Assembly: GCA_944389395.1 (NCBI GenBank)
Contig: CALXME010000015.1
Span: 1-36,801, forward strand
Direction: 5' to 3'
From: an uncultured Clostridia bacterium
GTDB taxonomy: Bacteria; Bacillota; Clostridia; TANB77; CAG-508
Length of the DNA stretch: 36,801 nt
Position numbers and translations under genes: made by a program. Of this stretch, positions 1 to 9,700 are shown piece by piece. The number at the start of each line of letters is the position of its first letter. Within the stretch, counting starts at the first letter, position 1. The notes below the pieces were generated by a model. The model had not been told where the DNA came from. It saw nothing but the letters and a program-made list of their open reading frames with translations, and did not search any database.

Positions 1-300
1 TTTCAAGCTCTTTTAAACTTCTTGCTTTTTTGCTAAAAATTTTTAAAAAATTTACTTGTTCGGTACTTCTTCTTTTTAAAGAAGTCCGCTTCGGTTTATT
101 CTCTAAAGGATTTTATTGTTTACTTTTCAATGTGCTTTTTGTTCTGTATGTGCAGAACGATTTTTATTATACAACACCTTTTTTGCTTTGTCAACACTTT
201 TTTGATTTTTTTTCAAAAAGTTTTATTTTATTTTTTTCTATTATATTTTTTGCGTTTTGATATAAGATTTTTATTCTTTTATACTCTAATTTAGATTTTA
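1..300. other. gene-free AT-rich left edge
   Basis: No convincing gene on either strand. The one open frame on the plus strand is Phe/Leu-rich and has no ribosome binding site, as expected from T-rich sequence. The segment holds a good minus-strand promoter (166-194) whose transcript leaves the window to the left. Confidence 0.6.
166..194 (-). promoter_or_regulatory. sigma-A-type promoter reading out of the window
   Basis: On the minus strand a perfect TTGACA (194-189) is followed by a 17-base spacer and a perfect TATAAT (171-166). The predicted transcript begins near 158 with a small hairpin (TTCTG, six bases, CAGAA) and then a second GAAGT/ACTTC-rich stem near 70-92. The gene it serves is outside the window. 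Confidence 0.65.
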
Positions 301-304
301 AATA

Positions 305-353
305 AAAAATATTCTCTATGATTATTTTTTGTTTAAAATAGAGAATATTTTTT
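305..353 (-). terminator. terminator after the 609-aa gene
   Basis: A perfect 12-bp stem (308-319 with 338-349, AATATTCTCTAT/ATAGAGAATATT) sits just beyond the stop codon at 364. On the minus strand it is followed by a run of T. This is a typical Rho-independent terminator and ends the lepA-to-left gene group. Confidence 0.75.
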
Positions 354-363
354 TACTTGTTTT

Positions 364-2193
364 TTATTTTATAGATAATATAATGTTTTCTACTAGTCCA
401 TTTGTATCATTATATTCTATTTTCACACTATATTTATCAGAATTGTAGTCATCATTTTTTAAATTTTGCAATAATAAATTAGCTAACTCTTCATTTTTTT
501 TGTCTTTTTCTATAATTATAAGAAATGTTTTTGGTTTTTGTTCTGTATTATTTCCTCTTTTTTCTTCATATTCTGTTATCTTAATTTCACTTAGATTGTC
601 TTTTACTACTTCCATCATTTTTTGTATGCTTTCTATTTCTAGTTCTTCTCCTTGATAAAATTCAAATAATGCATTAAAACGATTTTTTTCAGCTTCTGTA
701 ATCATTCCACCTTCAGTTATTTCTGACATTCCTTGTTCTAACAAATCTACATTTATTAACATGTTGCTTACATCTTGTAAAGTTACTGTTTCTTGTATTT
801 TATTTATTTGATTTTGTAAATTTTCTTTGACCACTTGAATGATATTGTTTTTTTCATTTTCGTCTAAATTTTCTAAGTTAATGCTATTTTCTTCATTTAA
901 TGTTATTTTATCATCAAAATTGTTTACTATTGTATCTATTTTTTGTACATTAAGTGTGACTTCATTTTTTTCATTATATGCTTTGATTTCCCACTGTGAA
1001 TCAATTGTTGTGTTTCCTATTTTTACAGTATTTGTTATTTCTATATTGTCTTTTACTTTATCTTTTACTGTTTCTATACCGATATAATTGCTTTCTTCAT
1101 TCTCATCTGTTGTTAATACTGTATTTAATTTCCAACTATTTGCTTTTTCTTTGTTTTCTTCATATCCTATTTCTATCCAGATTCCATTTTGATTTGTTAA
1201 TCTGTCTATTTTGAAATTAAATTCATCTGAATTAATTTGTGTTCTTATTGTTTGTCCATTTCTTTCATATACTGTTATTGTTCTTTGTTGTTGACCAATA
1301 TTACTATTTTTGATTGTTTCTATTACACTAGTTATATATTCAGTAAAGGTTTGTTTAAGTTCTTGCTTTACATTTGTAATTTCTCTTATTTTTGAATCTA
1401 ATTCATCTAATTTTGCCAATATAATTTCATCTTGTTTAAGTTGTTCTAATATTTGTACATAAATATTATTAAATTCTTCTTTAGTGAATGTAATACTATA
1501 ACTATTTGCTTTTGTAGAAGAATTATTTATAGTAATACTAGTGTTACTTTGTTTTTTGAATGCTTGTTTATTTGTATTTGAAATCAAAATATTTATATAT
1601 TTATTCATTAATGTATTTATTTCTTCTTGTGAAAATATATTTTTTAATTGTTTTTCTTCTATTTGTGTAATTTTGTTTATTACTGATAGAATATCAGTTG
1701 ATTGTTCTTCTTTATATATTTCTTCAACAGGAACAAATTGCTTGATTCCATCTAATCTAATCCATTCATTTGTATCTATATCAAGATATTCTCCTCTTAT
1801 TAAATTTTCATCTTGTCTTACTAATTTAATATCTTTGTAATTATAATTATTTGCTTTATCTGTTTGTCCATCTATTTTTAATTCTATTGTATTAATCTGA
1901 TTGTCTTTTTTCTCATTTTCTAATCCTTTATTTGTAATATAATTTATTTGGGCTTGTGTTGTACTTGTATATTTATTTTTATCTAATAAAGTTTTTACTT
2001 CTCCCATTTCATTTTGATTTTGTATTTGTGCTATCATGTCAAAGTTTTGAGCTAAATATTTAATAAATAATGTATCATTGCTTTTAAATGCATCTGTTGT
2101 TATATATAAATAAGCAAGAATCCCTATTATTACTAATAATACAATAACTATACTTGTTATTATTAAGTTTTTTCTTTTTTTCCTTGGTAACAT
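364..2193 (-). CDS. membrane-anchored protein of unknown function
   Basis: 609 residues. The first ~12 residues are basic (MLPRKKRKN), followed by one hydrophobic helix at about residues 10-32. The rest is long, charged and Asn/Gln/Glu/Lys-rich, consistent with a single-pass protein whose bulk lies outside the membrane. Residues ~170-310 and ~430-520 look helical or coiled-coil-like. I recognise no catalytic motif and no cell-wall sorting signal. It is the last gene before the terminator at 305-353, 64 bases after rlmB, so it is probably transcribed with rlmB and lepA. The ATG follows AAAAGGGGGATATAATA, a good ribosome binding site. It resembles large uncharacterised extracytoplasmic proteins common in gut Clostridia, but I cannot name the family. 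Confidence 0.8.
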   Translation of the reverse strand: MLPRKKRKNLIITSIVIVLLVIIGILAYLYITTDAFKSNDTLFIKYLAQNFDMIAQIQNQNEMGEVKTLLDKNKYTSTTQAQINYITNKGLENEKKDNQINTIELKIDGQTDKANNYNYKDIKLVRQDENLIRGEYLDIDTNEWIRLDGIKQFVPVEEIYKEEQSTDILSVINKITQIEEKQLKNIFSQEEINTLMNKYINILISNTNKQAFKKQSNTSITINNSSTKANSYSITFTKEEFNNIYVQILEQLKQDEIILAKLDELDSKIREITNVKQELKQTFTEYITSVIETIKNSNIGQQQRTITVYERNGQTIRTQINSDEFNFKIDRLTNQNGIWIEIGYEENKEKANSWKLNTVLTTDENEESNYIGIETVKDKVKDNIEITNTVKIGNTTIDSQWEIKAYNEKNEVTLNVQKIDTIVNNFDDKITLNEENSINLENLDENEKNNIIQVVKENLQNQINKIQETVTLQDVSNMLINVDLLEQGMSEITEGGMITEAEKNRFNALFEFYQGEELEIESIQKMMEVVKDNLSEIKITEYEEKRGNNTEQKPKTFLIIIEKDKKNEELANLLLQNLKNDDYNSDKYSVKIEYNDTNGLVENIILSIK

Positions 2194-2257
2194 TATTATA
2201 TCCCCCTTTTCTTTTTTAATATTATTTTAGTTTTTGGTTAACAACTAATATATTTTA

Positions 2258-3007
2258 TTATTTTCTTTGTTTTACCGCTTCATAAAGGATAATTCCTGTT
2301 GAAACTGATGCATTTAATGAAGTTATTTTCCCTTTCATTGGTATTTTTACAAGGAAGTCACAATTTTTTCTAACTTTTTCACTCATTCCTGTTCCTTCAT
2401 TTCCAATTATAATAGCTAAAGCTCCTCTATAATCTTGTTTATCATAAAAGGTATTTGTATTAATATCTGTTCCACATATCCATACTCCTGCCTTTTTCAA
2501 TTCTTCCATCGTATTTGAGATATTGGTTACTCTTGCTATTTTCATATATTCTACTGCTCCAGCAGATACTTTACTAACTGTGCTATTTACTGATGCTGCT
2601 CTTCTTTTAGGAATGATAATGCCATGTACTCCGGCTGTTTCGGCAGTTCTAATAATAGAACCTAAATTATGTGGGTCTTCAATACCGTCTAGAATAAGAA
2701 TAAATGGCTCTTCTTGTCTTTTTTTTGCTTCTTCTAATATATCATCTACTTCACAATAAGCAAATGGGGGAACTGTTGCGATTACACCTTGATAGTTTGG
2801 TGTTTGCGCCATTTGTTCCATTTGTTTTTTATCTTTTTCTACTAAGATGATTCTTCTTTGTTTTGCAATTGCTATAATTTTATGAATAGAGCCATGTTTT
2901 TCCCCTTTTGTAATAAATATTTTGTTGATATCTTTTCCACTTTCTAATAGTTCTAAAACAGCATTTCTTCCTTCTACTTGTCCTTCATCTTTCTTTTCTT
3001 TTTCCAT
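2258..3007 (-). CDS. rlmB: 23S rRNA 2'-O-ribose methyltransferase RlmB (TrmH/SpoU family)
   Basis: 249 residues, normal length for the family. The N-terminal part (about 8-85, beginning VEGRNAVLELLESG) is the SpoU substrate-binding domain. The C-terminal SPOUT domain carries the three family motifs: NLGSIIRTAE (~115-124), IIGNEGTGM (~199-207) and SLNASVSTGIILYE (~228-241), which form the knotted S-adenosylmethionine site. Family members methylate the ribose of a guanosine in the 23S rRNA peptidyl-transferase region (Gm2251 in E. coli). It starts 15 bases after the preceding gene and is probably in the same operon as lepA. The TrmH-type paralogues YacO and RlmB are hard to separate by sequence alone, so the exact nucleotide is inferred. 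Confidence 0.88.
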   Translation of the reverse strand: MEKEKKDEGQVEGRNAVLELLESGKDINKIFITKGEKHGSIHKIIAIAKQRRIILVEKDKKQMEQMAQTPNYQGVIATVPPFAYCEVDDILEEAKKRQEEPFILILDGIEDPHNLGSIIRTAETAGVHGIIIPKRRAASVNSTVSKVSAGAVEYMKIARVTNISNTMEELKKAGVWICGTDINTNTFYDKQDYRGALAIIIGNEGTGMSEKVRKNCDFLVKIPMKGKITSLNASVSTGIILYEAVKQRK

Positions 3008-3022
3008 AACTTTCCTCTCTTT

Positions 3023-3670
3023 TTAACTTCTATTATTTTTTATCCAATTTATAATTGCATTTAGAGCTTTTTCTAAATTTTGTATCTGATTAATATCTCT
3101 ATATTTTTTAGTGAATTCGATTTGCATACAAGCAATATTGGTATTAATTGCTATTTTTTTAGTTAATGTATGTAGTGTATTTGCTTTAAATTTTTTATCA
3201 ATACCTATATTTTTTATTTCATTTCTTTTTAGTTCTTTTATTAGGTTATTTAATATTTCTGTTTTTCCGTTTAAATTTCGTTTTTCATCTGTTCCTATAT
3301 CTACATCAAATTGTTCTGTATTTTTTGCTCCATGAATATCTAAAAAAATTTGTATTTGATTTTCATATATTATTTGTAGTACTTTTTCTTTATAATTGTT
3401 GTTTTCTATATCATAGCTTGCATCATCTTGATTATTATGTGTTTTATAAATTCCAAAGCATTGTGTTTGTTTTGCTATTTCTATTACCATAGCACCTGTT
3501 AATTGATCTTTTCCTTTTATTTTTCCTTCTCTTAATTGTCTTACACTATGTGGTGCTGATATTAAAACAGGTATTTTTCCTTCTATTGTTTTGAAAGATT
3601 CTTTTTGTTTATTTTGATATTCATCAAATATTTTATTATATCGTTGTATTCTTTGTTTTAAATTTTCCAA
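3023..3670 (-). CDS. N-formylglutamate amidohydrolase-like protein
   Basis: 215 residues. Motifs visible are the SAPHSVRQLREG segment (~38-49), which fits the metal-binding histidine loop of the FGase/zinc-hydrolase superfamily, KxxDQLTG (~53-60), a DIHGA segment (~112-116) and an IEFTKKYR stretch near residue 185. These match N-formylglutamate amidohydrolase-like proteins, which hydrolyse N-formyl or related amide bonds. No histidine-degradation genes are nearby, so the physiological substrate is unknown. Translation appears to start at TTG behind GGGAAGAAAAAAA, 12 bases after the lepA stop codon. It is placed between two translation-linked genes (lepA and rlmB), which suggests cotranscription rather than a shared pathway. 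Confidence 0.7.
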   Translation of the reverse strand: MENLKQRIQRYNKIFDEYQNKQKESFKTIEGKIPVLISAPHSVRQLREGKIKGKDQLTGAMVIEIAKQTQCFGIYKTHNNQDDASYDIENNNYKEKVLQIIYENQIQIFLDIHGAKNTEQFDVDIGTDEKRNLNGKTEILNNLIKELKRNEIKNIGIDKKFKANTLHTLTKKIAINTNIACMQIEFTKKYRDINQIQNLEKALNAIINWIKNNRS

Positions 3671-3682
3671 TTTTTTTCTTCC

Positions 3683-5497
3683 CTATTCATCTTCTAATTT
3701 TAGTACAGATAAAAATGCTTCTTGTGGTATTTCTACATTTCCTATTTCACGCATTTTTTTCTTTCCTCTTTTTTGTTTTTCTAATAATTTTTTCTTTCTT
3801 GTAATATCTCCACCATAGCATTTAGCTAATACATCTTTTCTCATTGCTGAAATCGTTTCTCTTGCAATAATTTGTCCCCCTACTGCTGCTTGAATTGGTA
3901 TTTTAAATAGTTTTCTTGGGATAACAGTTTTTAATTTTTCTACCATTTTCTTTCCTCTATCATAACTACTATCTTTATGGACAATAAAGCTTAAAGCATC
4001 TACAGGTTCTCCATTGATATAGATATCTAATTTTACTAAATTGGATTTTCGATATTCTTTGAATTCATAATCTAAAGAAGCATAACCTTTTGTTTTTGAT
4101 TTTAGGTTGTCAAAAAAATCATAGATAATTTCATTTAATGGCATTTCATAGATAAGGGTTACTCTATTTTCATCTAGATATTTCATATCAATATATATTC
4201 CACGTCTTTTTTGACATAATTCCATAATATTTCCAACATATTCTTTGGGTGTTAATATATTGGCTGTTACAAAAGGTTCTTCTATATAAGAGATTTCTTG
4301 TGGTTTTGGTAATTCTTCCGGATTATATAGTTCTAATATTTCTCCGTCTGTTTTGTGTACTTTATAGATAACAGATGGTGCTGTTGTAATTAATCCTAAG
4401 TCAAATTCTCTATCTAGTCTTTCTTCTATAATTTCTAAATGTAATAATCCTAAAAATCCACATCGAAATCCAAAACCTAATGCTGTAGATGCTTCTGCTT
4501 CAAATTCTAATGCTGCATCATTTAGTTTTAGTTTTTCTAATGCTTCTTTTAAATCTTCATATTGACTTCCATCTATTGGATAAAGTCCACAATATACCAT
4601 TGGTGTTACTTTTTTATATCCTTTTAAAGGTTCTGATGCTGGATTTGTTTTTAAAGTAATAGTATCTCCTACATGGATATCTGATAGTGTTTTGATACTT
4701 GCTGCAATATATCCTACTTCTCCTGCTTTTAATTCTTGTGCTGGCATATAAGAACCTGGTACAAAATACCCTACTTCTGCAACTGTGAAATTTTTATTGG
4801 TAGCCATTAAAGTTATTTCATCTCCTACTTTCACTTTTCCGTCCATGACTCTTACATGAGCAACTGCCCCTTTGTAATTGTCATAATAGGAATCAAAAAT
4901 AAGGCACTTTGTTTTTGCATTTTCATCTCCTTTTGGTGCTGGAATATCTGTTACAATTCTTTCTAATACTTCTTCTACATGAAGTCCTGATTTAGCAGAT
5001 ATACAAGGTGCATCTTGAGCTGGTATTCCAATAATATCTTCTATTTCTTTTTTTACTTCCTCTATTCTTGCGTTTGGAAGATCTATTTTATTTAAAACTG
5101 GTAATATTTCTAGATTATTATCAATTGCAAGATATACATTTGCAAGTGTTTGTGCTTCTACTCCTTGACTGGCATCTACTACTAAAATGGCTCCGTCACA
5201 TGCAGCTAAACTTCTAGATACTTCATAATTGAAGTCTACATGTCCTGGGGTATCTATTAAATTGAAAATATATTCTTGTCCATCTTTTGCTTTATAAATC
5301 ATTCTAACTGCTTGAGATTTGATGGTAATGCCTCTTTCTTTTTCTATTTCCATATTATCTAACACTTGGCTTTCCATTTCTCTTTTGGATAATACCCCTG
5401 TCATTTCAATTAATCTGTCTGCTAATGTGGATTTTCCGTGGTCAATATGTGCGATAATACTAAAATTTCTAATATGTGCTTGTCTATTATTCTCCAT
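3683..5497 (-). CDS. lepA: elongation factor 4 (LepA)
   Basis: 604 residues, full length. The GTPase domain begins with [19 protein letters not shown] (P-loop ~13-23) and has the switch motif RGITIK (~55-60), DTPGH (~84-88) and NKID (~137-140). The beta-barrel domain II, EF-G-like domains III and V, and the LepA-specific C-terminal domain ending in conserved basic helices ([20 protein letters not shown]) follow. LepA is a ribosome-associated GTPase acting during initiation and elongation. It has its own promoter overlapping the end of the upstream rhodanese gene. RBS TGGAGGAAAC precedes the ATG. Several CGG trinucleotides occur here, all out of frame (inside NNC GGA pairs), and the reading frame is intact. 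Confidence 0.97.
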   Translation of the reverse strand: MENNRQAHIRNFSIIAHIDHGKSTLADRLIEMTGVLSKREMESQVLDNMEIEKERGITIKSQAVRMIYKAKDGQEYIFNLIDTPGHVDFNYEVSRSLAACDGAILVVDASQGVEAQTLANVYLAIDNNLEILPVLNKIDLPNARIEEVKKEIEDIIGIPAQDAPCISAKSGLHVEEVLERIVTDIPAPKGDENAKTKCLIFDSYYDNYKGAVAHVRVMDGKVKVGDEITLMATNKNFTVAEVGYFVPGSYMPAQELKAGEVGYIAASIKTLSDIHVGDTITLKTNPASEPLKGYKKVTPMVYCGLYPIDGSQYEDLKEALEKLKLNDAALEFEAEASTALGFGFRCGFLGLLHLEIIEERLDREFDLGLITTAPSVIYKVHKTDGEILELYNPEELPKPQEISYIEEPFVTANILTPKEYVGNIMELCQKRRGIYIDMKYLDENRVTLIYEMPLNEIIYDFFDNLKSKTKGYASLDYEFKEYRKSNLVKLDIYINGEPVDALSFIVHKDSSYDRGKKMVEKLKTVIPRKLFKIPIQAAVGGQIIARETISAMRKDVLAKCYGGDITRKKKLLEKQKRGKKKMREIGNVEIPQEAFLSVLKLEDE

Positions 5498-5551
5498 GTT
5501 TCCTCCATTATTTTATCTAAACTTAGCTTGGCTAATGCTGATTATGCCATT

Positions 5552-5580
5552 ATTTTATCATACTCTTTTTAAAATCTCAA
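5552..5580 (-). promoter_or_regulatory. promoter for lepA
   Basis: Minus strand: TTGAGA (5580-5575), 17-base spacer, TAAAAT (5557-5552), with an extended -10 TG one base upstream of the hexamer. The -35 box overlaps the TGA stop codon of the rhodanese gene, so lepA can be transcribed independently of it. Confidence 0.55.
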
Positions 5581-5915
5581 TAGTTTTCTAAGGCGTTTGG
5601 TAAATTATACACTGTTTCATAACCCATTTCTATTAGTTCTTTTTGTGCCTTTTTACTTCTACTACCAGAACTACAGTAAACAATAATGACTTCTTTTTTA
5701 TTTTTTAATATTTTTTCTACATTTTCTCTTATTTCATATTCTGGTAAAGAAATAGCTCCATTTAGATGTCCTTCTTTATATTCTTGTGGACTTCTTACAT
5801 CTAAAAGAATAGCACCTTCTTTTCCTAATTTCTTTAAATCTGCCATTGTAATGTCTGGTTCTTCCATTCCTCTATTATTTTTCTTTTTCATCAACATTCT
5901 TATTTTTTTTAGCAT
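5577..5915 (-). CDS. rhodanese-domain protein
   Basis: 112 residues. After ~20 basic residues (possibly amphipathic) comes a single rhodanese domain: DVRSPQEYKEGHLNGAISLP and the active-site loop VYCSSGSRS with the sulfur-carrying cysteine, then a C-terminal helix and ELIEMGYETVYNL. Single-domain rhodaneses carry persulfide sulfur or serve as phosphatase-like scaffolds. I chose the ATG at 5915 because AAGGGAT lies 7 bases upstream. The frame stays open to a GTG at 5990 inside a DnaA box but without a ribosome binding site. The gene lies just downstream of a cluster of DnaA boxes, three of them between its promoter and start codon, so DnaA could affect its transcription. Confidence 0.85.
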   Translation of the reverse strand: MLKKIRMLMKKKNNRGMEEPDITMADLKKLGKEGAILLDVRSPQEYKEGHLNGAISLPEYEIRENVEKILKNKKEVIIVYCSSGSRSKKAQKELIEMGYETVYNLPNALENY

Positions 5916-5982
5916 TTTACTATCCCTTCTTTTTCTATTTTTTCTTTCTATATTATATGCAAAATTTGTTTTTTGTTGTTTT

Positions 5983-6366
5983 TTATCCACAACTTTATTA
6001 TTTATCCACAGTTTTTGTAGTTATCCACATTTTCTTTCCCCTATAAATATTTATATTTCTACAAAATACCTGTGACAAACCTATTACAATTCTATTGCAA
6101 AACCAAGCTATTTTCTTCTGTTTTTTCGCTATTTTTAATTGTTTTCTTATATTTTTTTCTATAAATCTGCTTTTTTTGCATTTTTTTATGACATTGCCAT
6201 TGCAAATTTATTACAATTATGTATTCTTTTCTGTTTTATGTAACTATTTTTATTTTGTTTTATCCACACCTTTCATATGTGGAAACTGTGGATAACTTTG
6301 TGAATAACTTAAAATAGTCACTTTGCGTTTATGAGTTATTCACATGGTATATTATTTTTATCCACT
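5983..6366. promoter_or_regulatory. DnaA-box cluster
   Basis: Seven exact matches to TTATNCACA: 5983-5991, 6002-6010, 6021-6029, 6260-6268 and 6336-6344 on the plus strand; 6287-6295 and 6299-6307 on the minus strand. A one-mismatch site, TTATCCACT, lies at 6358-6366. Five of the seven are the strongest form TTATCCACA. The first three are spaced exactly 19 bases apart. The ~230 bases between the two groups are AT-rich with no gene. This is typical of a DnaA-binding locus (oriC or a DnaA-titration cluster). Confidence 0.8.
6050..6078 (-). promoter_or_regulatory. promoter for the rhodanese gene
   Basis: Minus strand: TTGTCA (6078-6073), 17-base spacer, TATAAA (6055-6050), each one base from consensus. 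The transcript would start near 6043 and run straight through three DnaA boxes (6029-5983), a position where bound DnaA could block transcription. Confidence 0.55.
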
Positions 6367-6445
6367 TTTATTTTTTGTTTTATTTTGCTATTCTTTATGT
6401 GTACTATTTTTATTAGATTTTTGCTCACTTGAGGAATCAGTAAAA

Positions 6446-6468
6446 CCCGGTGCGTAATACGCACCGGG
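6446..6468. terminator. strong hairpin terminator after the DUF1294 gene
   Basis: A perfect 10-bp GC-rich stem with a three-base loop (CCCGGTGCGT/ACGCACCGGG). On the minus strand it follows the DUF1294 stop codon (6483) and is succeeded by TTTTA. On the plus strand it is followed by CACTTTTTTATTTTTT. Ends the polC group and insulates it from the DnaA-box region. Confidence 0.8.
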
Positions 6469-6482
6469 CACTTTTTTATTTT

Positions 6483-6783
6483 TTATTTGAAAAATATCCA
6501 GTAAATAGCTAATATAATTTCTAATATAGTAATAAATGGAAAGCCAATGACAAAAGCTATTTTTTGTGTTTTATGTCTAAAAGTATACATCCCTGCTATG
6601 GTACCAATCCCTCCTCCGGATGGCAGTAATAATAAAGAGTGTTTTTTCTGGTATTCTCCATTTTCCTTTTTTTGCTTTTCTTTTATCTAACCACATAATG
6701 AAAAATCCAAATAAATTGATTGCTATAAAATATATTATGATATTTTGTGTTGTAAATATTTCTTGAAAGTTAATAGTTTGCAT
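6483..6783 (-). CDS. DUF1294 membrane protein, read through a +1 frame change at CGG
   Basis: Small membrane protein of the DUF1294 family. The zero frame gives 68 residues and stops inside the protein. Skipping one base at the in-frame CGG (codon 56, 6618-6616) continues as GGGIGTIAGMYTFRHKT and then a final hydrophobic helix, giving 99 residues, the usual family length. The N-terminal part has a helix (~14-31), the family motif DKRKAKKGKWRIPEKTL (~33-49) and a second helix. The family's function is unknown. The gene starts 14 bases after the polC stop behind AAGGAGAG, so it is cotranscribed with polC. Either translational +1 frameshifting at CGG, a pseudogene or a sequencing error explains the break. 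The first fits best with the three other identical cases. Confidence 0.8.
6616..6618 (-). other. in-frame CGG at a +1 frame change (DUF1294 gene)
   Basis: Minus-strand context GCC ATC CGG AGG AGG. Dropping one C gives GCC ATC GGA GGA GGG, restoring the glycine-rich turn of the family (AIGGGIG). Without the shift translation ends 13 codons later. Confidence 0.75.
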
Positions 6784-6797
6784 TTTTCTCTCCTTTT

Positions 6798-9700
6798 TTA
6801 TCCAAATAAGCTCATTTGATTACTTTGACTCATTCCTTTTAAGCAACCAAATTCTTTTAAAAGTTCTGCTCCTGAATTTCCAATTTTTGCTCTTATTTTT
6901 AAATCATCAATAGACATGAATTTTCCATCTTTTCTCGCTTCTACAATTCCTTGAGCAGCTACTGTTCCAAATCCTGGTATACTATTTAATGGTGGTCTTA
7001 GTTTGTCCTCTTCTATTTTAAATTTAGTAGAATCTGAAGCATATAAATCTACCGGTAAAAAAGAGAAGCCTCTTTCATACATTTCTAATACAATTTCTAA
7101 ATCATCATACATATCTAGTTCTGCTTTTGTTGCTTCTTTTTTTTGATTTTTTATTTCAATTTCTTTCATTTTATTTTTTACTTTTTCTTTTCCAAATATC
7201 ATCCATTGTGCATCAAAGGCTTTTGCTCTAATGGAATAATATGCTGCATAATAAGCTAATGGTATATGTACTTTAAACCATGCTATTCTAAAAGCATTTG
7301 TTACATAAGCTGCTGCATGGGCTTTTGGGAACATGTATTTTATTTTTTCACAAGATTTGATATACCAATCTGGTACATCATGTTCTTTCATGATAGCTTT
7401 AAATCCTTCCCATTTTTCTGGGTCTTTTAATGCTTTTCCTTTACGTACTGTTTCCATGATTTTGAAGGCTTTATCTGGTGGCAATCCTTTTTTTATTAGA
7501 TATATCATGATATCATCTCTACAACATATTGCCTCTTGCAGTGTTACTACTCCTTGTTCTATTAATGTTTGTGCATTTCCAAGCCATACGTCTGTTCCGT
7601 GTGATAGTCCTGATATTCTTATTAATTCGTCAAATGTAGTTGGATGTGTATCTAAAAGCATTCCTCTTGCAAATTTTGTTCCATATTCTGGTATTCCAAA
7701 AGTTCCTACTTTAGAATTGATTTGGTCTGGTGTTACTCCTAAAGCTTCTGTAGAATTAAAAATAGACATTGTTTCCTTATCATCTAAAGGAATATCTTGT
7801 GGTGCTATTCCAGTTAAGTCTTGTAACATACGTATTACAGTTGGATCATCGTGCCCTAGTATATCTAATTTTAATAGGTTTCCATCAATAGAGTGATAAT
7901 CAAAGTGAGTTGTAATAATATCTGAATTCGGGTCATCTGCTGGATGCTGTACAGGTGTAAATTCATAGATTTCTCTTCCCTTAGGTACAACAATGATTCC
8001 TCCTGGATGTTGCCCTGTTGTTCTTTTGATTCCTGTACATCCTGTTGCTAATCTTTGCATTTCTGCTTTATTAACTGGAATTCCTCTTTCCTCAAAATAC
8101 CCTCTTACATATCCAAAAGCTGTTTTTTCTGCGACAGTTCCTACGGTTCCTGCTTTAAAAGTAGTTCCTTTTCCAAAGATAACTTCTGTATATTTATGTG
8201 CTTTTGCCTGATATTCTCCCGAAAAGTTAAGGTCTATATCTGGTTCTTTATCTCCATTAAATCCTAAGAAAGTTTCGAATGGAATATCCATTCCATCTTT
8301 AATTAATTTTTGTCCACATCTTGGACAATTTTTATCTGGTAAATCATAACCATTTCCTACTCCATAGTCTTCAAATTCTGAATATTTACAATTTCCGCAT
8401 CTGTAATGCGGTTGCAATGAATTTACTTCTGTAATTCCTGTCATAAATGCTGCAAGAGAAGAACCTACTGAGCCTCTCGAACCTACAATATATCCATCTT
8501 CATTGGATTTCCATACTAGTTTTTGTGCAATAATATACATAACAGAATATCCATTACTGATGATAGAATTTAATTCTTTATCTAGTCTTGTTTGTACTAT
8601 TTCTGGCAATGGCTCGCCATATAATTCATGTGCTTTTTTATAAGCTATATTTTTAATGTCTTCTTCGCAACCTGGTATATGTGGCGGACATTTTTCTGGT
8701 GAAATAGGACTAATTTGTTCACACATATCAGCTATTTTATTGGTATTTGTTACAACTACTTCATAAGCTTTTTCTTCTCCTAAATATTGAAATTCTTCTA
8801 GCATTTCTTCTGTTGTTCTTAAATATAATGGAGCTTGGTTATCTGCATCTTCATATCCTTGTCCTGCTTCTAGAATACGTCTATAAATTTCGTCTTGTGG
8901 GTCCATAAAATGTACATCACATGTTGCTACTACTGGTTTATTTAGTTTTTCTCCGAATGGCTACTATTTTTCTATTAATATCTCTCAAAGCTTCTTCATC
9001 ACGTACTATTTCATTTCTAATTAGAAATTCATTATTTCCAATTGGCTGTATTTCTAAATAGTCATAGTCATTTGCAATTTCTTCTATTTCTTCATCTGTT
9101 TTTCCGAAGTTCTATTGCTTGATAAAGTTCTCCTGCCTCACAGGCACTTCCTAAAATTAATCCTTCTGAATATTTTTGATATAGACTTTTTAAGATTCTT
9201 GGCTTTCGATAAAAATAATGTAAATGGGATAATGATACTAATTTGTATAAATTTCTTAATCCTATATAATTTTTAGCTAAAATAATGGCATGATATGTTT
9301 TTAACTTTTTATAAGCATCTTTTTTGGATTCTTCTGTACTGCTTACTTCATCAATATCATCTACTTTTTTGGCACCACGTTCTTTTAGCATATCTAACAT
9401 CACTCGAAAAACTTTTACAGTTGTATCTACATCATCTAAAGCTCTATGAGCTACTTCTACTTTGATTCCCAAATTTTCTGCAATTTTTCCTAATTTGTAT
9501 TTTTTGTAATCTGGAAATAAATCTTTTGCTAAACTTAAAGTATCTATATAGGTATAGTCAAATTCATATCCTAATACTTTTGCATTTTGTTTTAAAAATC
9601 CCATATCAAATGGTGCATTATGTGCGACCAAAACAGAGTCCTTGATAAAGTCTAAAATTTCTGGAAATACTTGCTTGATTGTTTTTGCATCTTTTACCAT

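Larger units (their letters stand above)
5991..6482. other. intergenic region without a gene (rhodanese to DUF1294)
   Basis: About 490 bases with no supportable coding sequence on either strand. It contains the rhodanese promoter, seven DnaA boxes in two groups, an AT-rich middle part and a strong hairpin terminator (6446-6468). Confidence 0.7.

Noticed and set aside
30..260. Plus-strand open frame of 76 codons rich in Phe and Leu
   Set aside because: No ribosome binding site, no recognisable domain; composition follows from T-rich DNA, and a strong promoter reads the other way through it.
5983..6366. Calling the DnaA-box cluster oriC outright
   Set aside because: No dnaA/dnaN/rpmH nearby and genes on both sides run in the same direction. 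Kept as a DnaA-box cluster.
6446..6468. Terminator CCCGGTGCGT/ACGCACCGGG as a further copy of element E (shares CGTAA and CCGGG strings)
   Set aside because: It is a short perfect hairpin without the conserved core or the long AT-rich arms; similarity is limited to a few bases.
9092..9106. Explaining the first polC break as an error in the A5 run
   Set aside because: It would restore the frame but gives Arg where PolC proteins usually have Gly, and it would leave the shared CGG pattern of all four sites as coincidence.
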